Below the pieces are notes generated by a model. It saw only the letters and a list, made by a program, of their open reading frames with translations. It was not told the DNA's origin and ran no database searches. Below are positions 1 through 10,980 of a DNA stretch of 64,000 nt, piece after piece. The stretch's first letter is position 1; each line of letters starts with the position of its first letter. This DNA is from Cucumis sativus (lineage: Eukaryota; Streptophyta; Magnoliopsida; Cucurbitales; Cucurbitaceae), in contig NC_026660.2 in NCBI RefSeq assembly GCF_000004075.3, positions 6,634,001 through 6,698,000 on the forward strand, written 5' to 3'. Both the position numbers and the translations under genes were made by a program.

Positions 1-1146
1 CGTGATGGTACTTCTTCAAAGGATTAAATGAAATATCAAAAGCAATGGAAAGGAGAACCCTAAATAAAAAGATTCAACTATTACCAAGGGGAAGGAGAAC
101 AAGAAAAGGGTGTGAGAAAACAAAAGGATGAAAATTGAATTGATGATGCAAGAAATCCTCCTAGCCTCGTAAATACTAAACAAGCGAAAGGGTAAGCCCA
201 AACAAAACAATTTTCCAAAGAACATCAATCAGATGCACCTCAATACAATGAAGAAAAAGCTGTTCCTAATGCTCCATAGGTGATTCTAAAAACAGTCATA
301 ACAAAAACCACACTAACTGAATGTCAGAAACCAAGGTGGAGATAATAGCCTTATTGATGAAGGGAAAGTGCTGAGTTGGTAGGGAGATTGCCCCAAGATC
401 AACATAAATGCGAACATAAGACTGATGCATCACCAATATGCAGGGAAAGACCCTTATCTTCACAAATGACCAATCCACATCAAGTTGACAATGTCCCCTT
501 TCTAAGCACAGAATTAGCTTTTTCTCATATGGGATCGAACATTCTAGGTTCCGGATTTCTCTAATGTTCTTTGTTTCACTTATCCATGTTGCTCTTCTTA
601 GCTGGGAAGGCCATTATATTTTTTTTATATATAAACAACTACTTTCATTGAGAAAATAACGAAAGAATAAAAAGGCATACAAAAAAAAGAAAAAAAGGCC
701 CACCAAAACACCCCAACTAAAGGGTCTCCAACTAACGGAAATGTGTCCAAAATTTGGAAATGTGTCCAAAATTTAAAAATATTTAATTCAGACACTTTTT
801 GGGAATGTCAAACACCTGCTTGGAGCATGTCTAGAGGTATCCATGTCCATGCTTCCTAGGTTATGATGGTACTTTATTCATGTGTGAGCGTGGGCATTTT
901 TCTTGAATCACGTTTCATTACAGATTTTTGTGCTATTTTGTTTCAAGGTTCCTCGTATTCCAAAATCCATTCATTTTTGTGCCAGTAATTATGTGTTTGT
1001 AATATCAGTATGCATTTCAGCTAGAGATCTCTTCTATTATTGGGGATGACAGATTATATTGGTGGAACCAATATGACTTTTAAGCGCATGCATATGTATT
1101 CTATTTTAAGTAAATTTGTCCAACGCACTTGAGATTTCTGTTACAG
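1..1146 (+). other. Intron of the CAMTA4-like gene (continues before the window)
   Basis: No open frame here resembles the CG-1 DNA-binding domain that should precede the first visible CAMTA exon. The stretch ends in a clear pyrimidine/AG acceptor at 1145-1146, so it is read as the 3' part of a long intron. It holds a LINE 3'-end relic near 625-770 and otherwise only short frames interrupted by stops. Confidence 0.65.
625..770 (-). mobile_element. LINE 3'-end relic (antisense in CAMTA intron)
   Basis: Read on the minus strand, this shows the end of a plant LINE: a short tract resembling the very C-terminus of the second ORF (a Trp-Arg-Pro-Phe segment), a T-rich 3' untranslated region, a CAATGAAAG motif, then A/T-rich sequence at the left edge. 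The same arrangement recurs near 13918-14060 and 56170-56460. The assignment rests on similarity among these copies and on the better preserved coding tail at 56.2-56.4 kb. Confidence 0.5.
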
Positions 1147-4100
1147 GGAAGGTCCGGGACGGAAAGTGTTCCACATTTGTCTCCAGCATCAGTTTCTACT
1201 TCCGGTTCCTGTTCATCCCAAAATCTTGCTTCAGAATATCAACAGACTTCATTGAGCCCAGGGTCTGTAGAAGTTACATCTGACACTGGCAACCATACTA
1301 TTGAGTCAAATGGCGTGGATGGGCATTTTGAAATATCAGAAATAAAAGGTTCAAACGAACGTGATGTTTCTCAAGCGTTGAGAAGGATTGAGGAGCAATT
1401 AAGTTTGAATGAAGACAGCTTGAAAGACATTGGTTCATTTTATGGTCAGGACGAAGATTCAAATTCTAACCTTATAGACTTCTATGAGATGTCCAATGAG
1501 GATCAGGTTTCAGTGCTTCAGCATCAAGAAAATGCTATCCATGATAATAATTATACATCGTTTATGATGCAAGGTAATTCCATCATAAGCTTTATCTTTT
1601 ATATGGAGAATTGTGGAAAGCTTATCATTGATCAAATTGCCTGTTGGAGTCCTGTTGAATCTGAGGCTTTTAATTTTTTTTTTACTATGCTGCGGTCGCT
1701 TTCTTGTGTTGTATTTTTCTGATGAAACAAAATGATTTGTGGGTACCATGTTTTGGAATGAAAAGTTAACTCGTCTGATATACTTCTACTTTCACATTGA
1801 GCATCCTTTATTATTTGTGGAGGAATATTGAATTTTGAAGCATCTTTCAAATAGATGCTGATGGAAAACATCAACATTACAATATGGCACACGAGTTTAT
1901 ATTCAGTGGTGAAGGAACTCAACCATGGGGTGGTGCACTTGATTCAAGTAAGACAGCCGTTCTTGAGTCTCATGATCGACATTCTCTCCTATGGAATGAA
2001 AAAGTATGTTTTTACAGCTGCAGTTTAGATTATTTAACTACCGTTTTCATTATTAATATTCGGGAATTATCATTTGAATTGTTAATATTTGATTAAAAAC
2101 AGGAAAACCCATCATCATCTTCTACTGTTGACAATGAACATTGCAACTGGCTGGACAGCAGAGGAAAAGGTACTATAACAAAACATTTGATTTCCATGTA
2201 CTCTATTTACATTCAATTAAAAGGGATTGATTTCTATTATTAACTTGAGTTATGGTTATCTGTGTTACCAGCTTTTCCTATGCTTGGAAGCTGCACATCG
2301 ACAGAGTATTCTTCACCACTAGACACTCATGATACTAATTCCAACTATAACATACCATTTCTTAAACAAGAACATGGAAATTCTTTTGAAGTCGATACCA
2401 GTTTAATTGTTGCACAAGTGCAGAAATTTACAATCCGCGAAATAGTACCTGAGCAGGGTTATGCCACTGAGAGTACCAAGGTACTTGTTATTTTTTGTAT
2501 TCCTGTGCTGTGATAATCATACAGTGCCTTCTACTGTACAATAGTTTGTTATGCACTTAGGCTTGATGGCTGCCCTCGGTAGTCCAGTACATTGTATTTT
2601 CTTTTTACTGCTTTTTTAAATGGATTACTATGAGGTTGAGGCTATTGCAAGTGTGAATATCCGTTGTTGACCTGTTAATAATGTCTATCTTCATAAACTT
2701 TTAAATCTGTTAAGTCACCAATTAAAAGTTGTCAGATTATCATAATTATATTAATACATTAATATTCTTTCTCACTTGAGGGCTTGGTCATTTATAGAAA
2801 ACCTTTAAAATGGTAATCAACATTAATTAGGTAGGAAATAATGTAGTAAGAGTTCAAACATAGAATCTCTTTCTTTGACACCATGCTAAATCACTAATCA
2901 ACCCAAAAACTTGGAATGTTTTGTGATATTTTGCTTTTTTCTCTTACAACGCAAAGTATTTTCTACTCTTACCCTTTCCTTCTGGCTGCAAACTTCTACC
3001 ACCCAACACACACACACTGTGATGTGTTTTTATAGCGCTGAGCATCCTGCCATCTTTTTGCTCCGTGCTCTTTTTGGCTTTTGGTGTTGGACACTTTTGG
3101 TTGATCATGGCCTATGCCTCGTGACATGCACGATACTCTTAAGTTCATCTTTGTGTTGCATCCTTTTCATGGTGCAAAAAAATTTTGTGGTGGGAGAATC
3201 TTCTTGGACCCTTCCTCAAATTTTGATGTTTTTCAGGCTACAAAAGTATACTTATTTTCAATTTTAAAGTTTTATTGTAATGTACCTTATATTTAGTAGT
3301 GTTAGACCAAATAGTAAGAAATTCTTTTGCATCAAGTAAAGATAAAAATACCGGTAGGACAAGTATTTGTGCTAGTTTTTTAGCCCGCTGGTTTGGAACC
3401 AACTGCCAACTTTCCAACAACCAAACCGGCCTGCAATGGCTAGTTTATAAAATAAATTCTTTAGCCTCCAATAATTAGTTGAAACTAACAAACCCATAAC
3501 CAACCAAATTGTAGCCTACGTTTTTTTTTAAAAGGACCTCTTCATTAAGATAATGAAAGGGTTTAGGGTTAACTTCAAAATTTAACCATTTTAACCTTTA
3601 TATTTGTAGAGTTTATAGATGCAGAAGACTAGCAACGGTTCCAGTCTGAACTGTAGCAATTGCTTGGTTCCAAAAATTAATATAGGTTCATAGTAGTTCT
3701 AACAGGAAGGTTTATAAATTTTACTCTATTACGATTCTGTTCAGCTGCAGCCTCTGTTATTATCATTGAAGCTTCAAATATTAAGGTCATAAATTCTCTC
3801 TATCTAGGTCATCATTATTGGATCTTTTCTATGTGATCCTTTAGAATCTCCATGGGCTTGTATGTTTGGAGACATTGAAGTTCCTCTTCAGATTGTTCAG
3901 AATGGGGTACTTTGTTGCAAAGCACCTCCACACCTTCCTGGGAAGGTTGCTTTCTGCATTACATCGGGCAATCGGGAACCCTGCAGTGAAGTCAGAGAGT
4001 TCGAATATAAAATGAATGTTTGCAGTCATTGCCAGTCTCATTCAACTGGAGCTGCAAAGAGTCCAGAGGAGCTGTTATTACTTGTCAGGCTTGTGCAATT

Positions 4101-6499
4101 GCTGCTCTCTGACTCATTGATGCAGAAATCTGACAGGTTAGATACTGGATTTAGGAGCAATAGTCTGAAAGCTGGTGATGATCAATGGAGTTCTTTGATA
4201 GAGGCTCTTCTAGTTGGTAGTGAAACTCCTTCTAGTACCACCGATTGGCTTTTTCAAGAATTGCTAAAAGACAAGTTGCTACTTTGGCTTTCTTCACAAC
4301 AGAAAAATAGGCATGATTTAACAGACTGTCTTTTGTCCAAGAAAGAACAAGGCGTTATACACATGATAGCTGGCTTGGGCTATGTGTGGGCACTTAACCC
4401 AATTCTCAGGTGTGGAGTAAATATAAATTTCCGTGACATTAACGGGTGGACTGCTCTACACTGGGCAGCACGCTTTGGAAGGTTTGGCTTTTTCAGCATT
4501 TATCTTTACATTGACTTTAAATTTCATTTATCTTGAAAATTTCTACGGCTGTCCTCAGAAATGATAATTACTTGAACTGCTCAATAATGCTACCATTCTA
4601 GAGCCTATGGCTCAAAGAAAAGATGAATATATAATCAAGTAGGGTAAGAAAAGAGAACTATATGTTATTCTCTGACTTCTTTTCATCCCAATCCCAATGA
4701 GAGGCTAGAGATTTAATTTCCTTTAAGGAAAACTCGGCCAACAATATGCGACTTATTTTTCTGCTGCAAAACCTAATCGTTCATAACATTTTTTATATCT
4801 GATAAGTGGTTGGATACACTGGCACACGTAACTTGGAATGGAAGGTATACCTAACCACAAGGTTGGAAACCACAATAAAGAATATGTTCTTTTTTTCAAT
4901 TTTCAATTTTTTTACTCATATGGTAAACCATTCTTGGATTGTGGGCATTCCATCTAAATTGAACTAGGAAAGAACAAATTAAGGAAGAATTGCTCTTACC
5001 ACAGTTAAAAAACATACATCGTTTGATGCATTTTTTTCGTGATCGACCTGAGTTGGTGACCATTCCCTCGACATATTTGAGTTTTACTTTAGTAGAGCTT
5101 GTTAAGTGACGTTTTATTTTATTTATTTTTTTCCCTTTATTCAGGGAAAAAATGGTTGCTGCACTAATAGCCTCTGGAGCATCAGCTGGCGCCGTGACTG
5201 ATCCTAGTTCACAAAATCCAGATGGTAAAACTGCAGCGTCTATTGCAGACATCCATGGACACAAGGGACTTGCTGGTTATTTATCAGAAGTTGCACTTAC
5301 TAGTCATCTCTCATCCCTCACACTTGAAGAAAGTGAGCTTTCCAAAGGCTCTGCTGAGGTAGAAGCAGAAATGACAGTCAGTTGCATTTCAAATGGGAAT
5401 CTATCTTCCGCTGAGGACTATATCCCTCTAAAAAATACGTTAGCTGCAGTCAGGAATGCTGCTCAGGCAGCAGCCCGTATTCAATCTGCTTTCCGTGCCC
5501 ATTCTTTCAGGAAGCGACAGCAGAAAGAGGCAGCCTTTGCAGCTTGTATAGATGAGTATGGAATCGATCCAAATGACATACAGGGGCTCTTCGCTATGTC
5601 AAAAATGAATTTTTCTAATCGGCGTGATTACAATGCAGCAGCGTTATCCATTCAAAAGAAGTATAGAGGTTGGAAAGGTCGTAAAGAGTTTTTATCACTA
5701 CGTCAGAAAGTCGTGAAGATACAGGTACCATATTTTCTCCATAACATTTATGTCATTTACTCACACATAGTTACTAAACCCGTTAATCAATTCATTCTCC
5801 CTTGATAAAAACGTGCGTGCTGCAAGGGGATTGGAAACATTTCATGCCTCTGCTAAAGCTTCAAATGTTGACGCTCGTCCAAGTTACTATTTGAATGATT
5901 GATGTCATTTTCCATTGTTAACAGGCACATGTGAGGGGGTATCAAGTTAGAAAGCATTACAAAATAATTTGTTGGGCTGTTGGAATTCTCGATAAAGTTG
6001 TATTACGTTGGAGAAGGAAAGGAGTTGGCTTGAGAGGGTTCCGTAGTGAGATAGGATCCATTGATGAAAGTGAGGACGATGATATTTTAAAGGTGTTCCG
6101 CAAACAAAAAGTGGAAGGAAACATTGATGAGGCTGTTTCACGAGTGCTATCCATGGTTGATTCTCCGGATGCTCGTCAACAATATCATCGTATGGTTGAA
6201 GGATTTCGAGAAGCCAAGGTGAGTACTTTCTAATGGTATTTATAATTATGTTGCTTCATGATTCCCAAGTTCTTTTCCTACTCTTCCTTCCTTCCACACA
6301 AGTTTATCATAATTTTTAAAGTAGAACAAGCCTCAGGTTGGCCATCTCATGGAGCTTAATACGTGGTGCTATCGACATCTTACGTCTTTAACTTTTACAG
6401 GCTGAACTCGATGGTGCAAGTAACAAATCAGCAGCATCGACCTCTCTCACCGATATTTCAGGAATGGAAGATTGTAATCAATATCCTAAGTTTATATAG
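1147..6499 (+). CDS. CAMTA4: Calmodulin-binding transcription activator, CAMTA4-like (5' partial)
   Basis: Nuclear Ca2+/calmodulin-responsive transcription factor; CAMTAs bind CGCG-type promoter elements through an N-terminal CG-1 domain, which lies before this window. Exons: 1147-1573, 1855-2003, 2103-2169, 2272-2480, 3808-4481, 5145-5724, 5925-6218, 6401-6499. All joins are GT-AG and keep frame, giving 832 residues. In window numbering: acidic Ser-rich region 1-265; TIG/IPT fold about 267-355 (begins KFTIREIVPEQGYA); ankyrin repeats about 470-560 (GWTALHWAARFGR, then GASAGAVTDP); three IQ motifs about 620-635, 678-692 and 700-716; then a basic Trp-rich calmodulin-binding helix (LRWRRKGVGLRGF). 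Wording in the TIG and IQ regions matches Arabidopsis CAMTA4 better than CAMTA3 or CAMTA5. The last exon is short and ends in a Lys-Phe-Ile tail. The intron at 2481-3807 has no recognised content. Confidence 0.93.
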
Positions 6500-7337
6500 G
6501 AGCTACTTAGTGATCCTAATTAATCTAACAGTCACTGATTTTGTGTCTCCCTTTTCTAAGTTTCTCTTTTAGTATAATCAATATCCTAAGTTTGTACATG
6601 TACAGTACCCCGTAATTATTATAAATGATTTGTATTATTGCTGTAAATGGCTTGCTTGGGACTACGTAATGAGATTGATGTAATTAAATTAATCTCTACT
6701 ACCATATTCTTCTTCTACGTTGACAATTAGTTGAATATGTTCATTTATAATTATTGCTAAAAAAAAAAATCAATTTTAAAAGTTGAGTGGTTGTCAAATA
6801 CTTACAATTATATTATCAATTTGTATGTTTTTTTTCTTCTTGGCGATACATATCAACTTTGTTCATGATTAATGTGCATAGTGTGTAGATGTATTTAACA
6901 ATTTATACTTGGATTAAACTTGGCTATATACACAAGTATATTAATCAAACTATGCTTAAATTTGGCTCTATACTAATAATTTAACACTTACTTTTTCTTA
7001 CTTATCAAAAAATTATTGTTTGTTAAAAGTTTAGGGGTTAAAATTAATACAAATTCAATTTTAAAAAGTGTATCTTTAAATGTAACTTTAGCTGTAGGTA
7101 AGAAGCTATGCATGTGTGATGTTGATTTTTGTGCAACCATGCAAAATTGCAAAATGGAAGACTGTAGAAGACAGACTACTGACAACACGCCACGTGGATG
7201 TCACTGCTACCTGTCACCCTCATAGCCGCGGTCACCCATGGCGGCCTCCATCAATGGCGGAACCCGATACTGGAAGAGCGATATTGAAAATCCGTCACCT
7301 CTTCCCTTCCATAGAAAATTTCAAGTGAAACAAATCC
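6500..7337. promoter_or_regulatory. Intergenic: CAMTA 3' flank and promoter of the next gene
   Basis: The first 600 bases are AT-rich 3' flank without recognisable genes. From about 7090 composition becomes GC-richer. A perfect G-box CACGTG lies at 7191-7196 (within CCACGTGG), about 145 bases before the start codon at 7338. Known G-box binders are bZIP and bHLH factors; regulation of the downstream gene is inferred only from position. Confidence 0.5.
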
Positions 7338-8241
7338 ATGGAAGAAGAAGAGCAACGCCTAGAGTTGATTAGCCATGCCATTAGGAGGCTACTTGTAGAT
7401 AACAAGAACAAGAAATCCTCTGATCGGAGCTCCGTCGACGATGGCGATGAAAACGGAAACCCTTCTCTCCTCCGCGACTTGCTCTCTCAGGTACACCAGA
7501 TTTCACGCTTTGGATTTCCGGAACACTGAACTGAAACTTCAAATCCCTATCCCTATCGTTATTCTATTGAGGTTTTTGATTTGTTGCCTCGTTATGCTTT
7601 GGTTTCTTTTTCGTGTTTTTCGATTGATTTTGCTCTGAATTTCGTATTTTAGTTCTAATCAGGATTACTCGTGTTGATTCATATAGAATCCCACCTAGAT
7701 TTTCCCTTCTGAACTTGTTTCATGATGATTTCATTGATTGTTATCATCCTCCTCCAAATTTCTGTCTCTGCACTTTTAAATTGTAAATTTGGAAACCAAA
7801 TTCATTTCTTCAACGTCACAGATTGAGTCACTGAAAGAAGGAACAGAATCAGAAGAGTTAATTTCTGCATTAGATACTTTGAAAACAAAAGTTGAAAGTT
7901 CTATTAAAGAGGAAATTGTTGATGATGAGTGCAGTAGAGAAGACGTTGTCAAAGAGTTGAAGAAGCTGAAGAGGCAAAACCTTTTAACTCATTGTCTTCT
8001 CTCAGTGATGATTGTATTGACTGTTGTTTGGCAGCTCTCTGAGGTCTCCATTATCTTGAATGTAAAAGATAAAATCAGCCATCCCTTTAGATCTTTGGGT
8101 AATTTTATCTCAGGAATGTTCAGACGCCCCAAAACCATTGTTGATAATACAGACAAGATTTCATCTAAACAAGACCATGATGAAGTTTCATTGCTTCCCC
8201 CTCTCAAAATTTCAGACCTTCCTCAAGTGGGTTTGCAATAA
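7338..8241 (+). CDS. Uncharacterised conserved plant membrane protein, two exons
   Basis: I do not know a function. Exons 7338-7490 and 7822-8241 join in phase 0 (GT-AG) to give 190 residues. An acidic N-terminus (MEEEEQRLELISHAIRRLL) precedes a charged region with a short coiled-coil-like helix at about 84-104 (KELKKLKRQN). One hydrophobic segment follows at about 105-128 (LLSVMIVLTVVWQLSEVSII). The rest is a C-terminal tail with a basic patch (FRRPK) and a Pro/Leu-rich end. No signal peptide is evident, so it is probably a single-pass, tail-facing membrane protein. From memory, similar proteins with a KRQN-TM-WQLSEVS core occur across angiosperms, which suggests real constraint. Frame continuity across the splice and codon content support it being a gene. 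Confidence 0.8.
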
Positions 8242-8820
8242 TTTTGGATTTTAATGGCTAAAAACATTGCTTTTCCACTTGTTCTTGAACCAACAAAGGG
8301 GAGATGGGGTACAGAGAATGAAGCTCCCAAATGGAGATAAGAAGATGGTTTGGCTAGCAATTTTGCGTCCCTTCAGACATTACTTTTTTCTTTTGATAGT
8401 TTAATGAATTTGATTCTGTCTACTATAGTCGATTGTCTATTGTATTATGGCAAAACTATGCACCTCTTTAAGAATTTTACAATTTTGATCTCAAATCTTT
8501 TTTTTTTTTTTTTTTTTTTTTTTTGTAGTCTCTTCCCTTATTTCATTTATTTTCTTCTCTAAAAAGGTTCCCAAAAGGCAATGGTGAACAGGGAGAGATT
8601 TGGTTGAAGGAATTCCCATATCCTATAACTATTATACTTGTTGCTTGGTTGTGTTGGTTGGTTGTTCTTTGGTTGTGTGACTTTCTTTTTCTTTTTAAAA
8701 TGGAATACAAAAATCGAAAATGGTTGTAAATGACAAAACTGCTGAAATAACAATAGTAGAGATTAATAAACATCTATGAGTGATGAATCATAATAGTTTA
8801 TGTGTTCATCTATTATTTGC

Positions 8821-8894
8821 AACTAAACTAGTTTGCACATTTTTTTTCTCCTCTTGAAACTAAACTAGTTTGCACATTTTTTTTCTCCTCTTGA
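8821..8894. repeat. Perfect 37-bp tandem duplication
   Basis: Two identical adjacent 37-base units, 8821-8857 and 8858-8894. Each starts AACTAAACTAGTTTGCAC, continues with eight T and ends CTCCTCTTGA. Perfect identity points to a recent slip-type duplication. Confidence 0.95.
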
Positions 8895-9473
8895 AAGTGA
8901 GGTCTTTGAGACTCTTTGATTGACATTTGCAACAATAGAAGGTATTATTAATTTCATGTTTAACTCACTCCAAATTATATACTTAAAACATTATCAAAGT
9001 CATGTAACCAGTATATATACTTTAAAATTATTTTAGTACATGCATTTTACTTCTAAAAATGTTAAAGAACCACAAACACTTTAATTTGGTTAGTATGTTT
9101 GTGTTCATCATGTATCGAATACTGAACACTTTGATACTTATTGGACACATATCGTACGCTAGTTGCTATATTAGTTAATTAAGTTAATTAAGTGAACTAG
9201 AAACATATATATGACAACAATAATAAATTTTAAATATAAAATATATAAAATAAAGTTTCTTAAACATATGAATGCAGCAATCCATTTACTTTGATACACG
9301 TGGCCTACATCTTTTAAAGATGATAGTGTTGTATTTTTTTTAATGTTGTAGTGAAAAGTTGTGACTTGAGAGACATTGTTGTAATGTAATACATCATTGA
9401 GCATAAATTTGAAAAGATGTATTTGTAGATCACTCTAGAATTTTTCAAGAGTCGATGGTTTAAGCAGCCAAAT

Positions 9474-9541
9474 ATGACGTGTGGTGCACAAAGATCTAGT
9501 TGCAATCATGACGAGTGTTGCACAAAGATCTAGTTGCAATC
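9474..9541. repeat. 34-bp tandem duplication
   Basis: Two adjacent 34-base units, 9474-9507 and 9508-9541, sharing GCACAAAGATCTAGTTGCAA, with two mismatches near their starts. Confidence 0.9.
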
Positions 9542-10980
9542 TTGCTTTTGGAGGAGATTCAATAATCATCAAAATGGTTACAACTTACAAGACACCTGCC
9601 TTTCTTTTTAAGTAAGAAGTTCATAGCTCCACTCTTATTCTCCCATACGAACAAAATAAGGGATACAGTTAACATAACAAAATTGACAAATACAACCATT
9701 AGAAGCTTATGTTTTGAAGTTTAGCCCTTTTGGAAAAACTTGTTTTCTTGGATCCTCAATGATAAAACTGATGTAAGCATTGAAATTTTGTAATCTTCTA
9801 TTACTTTTCCACTCATTTTAACCCATTAAATCTAATATACTCACAACACTATCATCAGTCATGAAAGAACCTAGTTGTCTTATAAGTTATATACAAAGTA
9901 GAAAATAATTAGTAGACAGTTACCAAATGAACCCTAAACTAAGCACTTTCTCAACACTGAAAACTTGAACATCAATAAGTGAAAAGGTCATATTAGACTG
10001 CTGAGAATAAGATAGAAAGATACTACAAAACAACTTGAAAAAAGAGGAAATCTAACATCTTTATTAGTGGCAATCTTTAAAAGCTTCCAGACTAGCTATT
10101 TTCTTGGAGTATCCACTCAAAATCTAACACTCTTCAGCCTCACACCCATTGTCCCCCTCCCAAAGAGAAAAAAAAAAATGGAAACCACTAAATAAACAAT
10201 TTTATACAGAACACTGAACTGAAGGAATGGGAACTGTCACCAAGAAATGTACATTATCAATTTTTTTTTCAAATCTTGTAGTGTGAAGTTTTTTACCTAT
10301 TTTCATCTGAAATAGAAAAGGTATACAACAAAATTAGCTAAAACAAAAAGAGAAGAAAAGTAAAGTTGTATGAATACAAATCAAACATATTTTTTTTAAT
10401 ATACAAAGTGTTTTTTTTTACTTCTAGTTGCCACCCAACATTCTTCCTCCATCCAAATTGATATCTACACTGCCATTTCTTGACCCCTTCGATGAGCAAC
10501 TTGTAGGATGATCATAAAAATAAGGAAAAAAGATTGCAAACCACAGAGATTTTAATTACTTTCATATGAGAAAGTCCCTAATGAATCATTCTGCTTCCAA
10601 ATAAATCTTGAATTTCTGACCTTCGAAAAATTATAGTGACGTTTCTCATTTGTCTGATGACGAGAACTCCACCCGACCACTCATGTCTGTCTACTTATTT
10701 ACACTCTTCCACAAAATCTAGGCTTGCCTGACATAATATGAAGCAATCCAAGAAGTTGATTCACCTTCAACTGCGAAAGACAGAATTTGATTGAATAATT
10801 TCATCATTGCGATATATCGTTTAGATGCTGTACTTGATCCTACGCATTTCTGAGGAATGGAAGTTAGCAATCAAAATATGCTTACTTACTCAGCGGTAAT
10901 TTACACCCTTTTAAGCATGCTGTACATTCCTGACTGAACAGGCCAATGTCATTGGCAACCTCGGATTATATGATTGCTCT

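Larger units (their letters stand above)
8242..10980. other. Intergenic region between convergent genes
   Basis: AT-rich 3' flanks of the membrane-protein gene and of the AHK3-like gene. It contains a run of 27 T (8498-8524) and two local tandem duplications listed separately. The part close to 10980 is probably AHK3 3' untranslated sequence. No credible coding region was seen. Confidence 0.6.
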
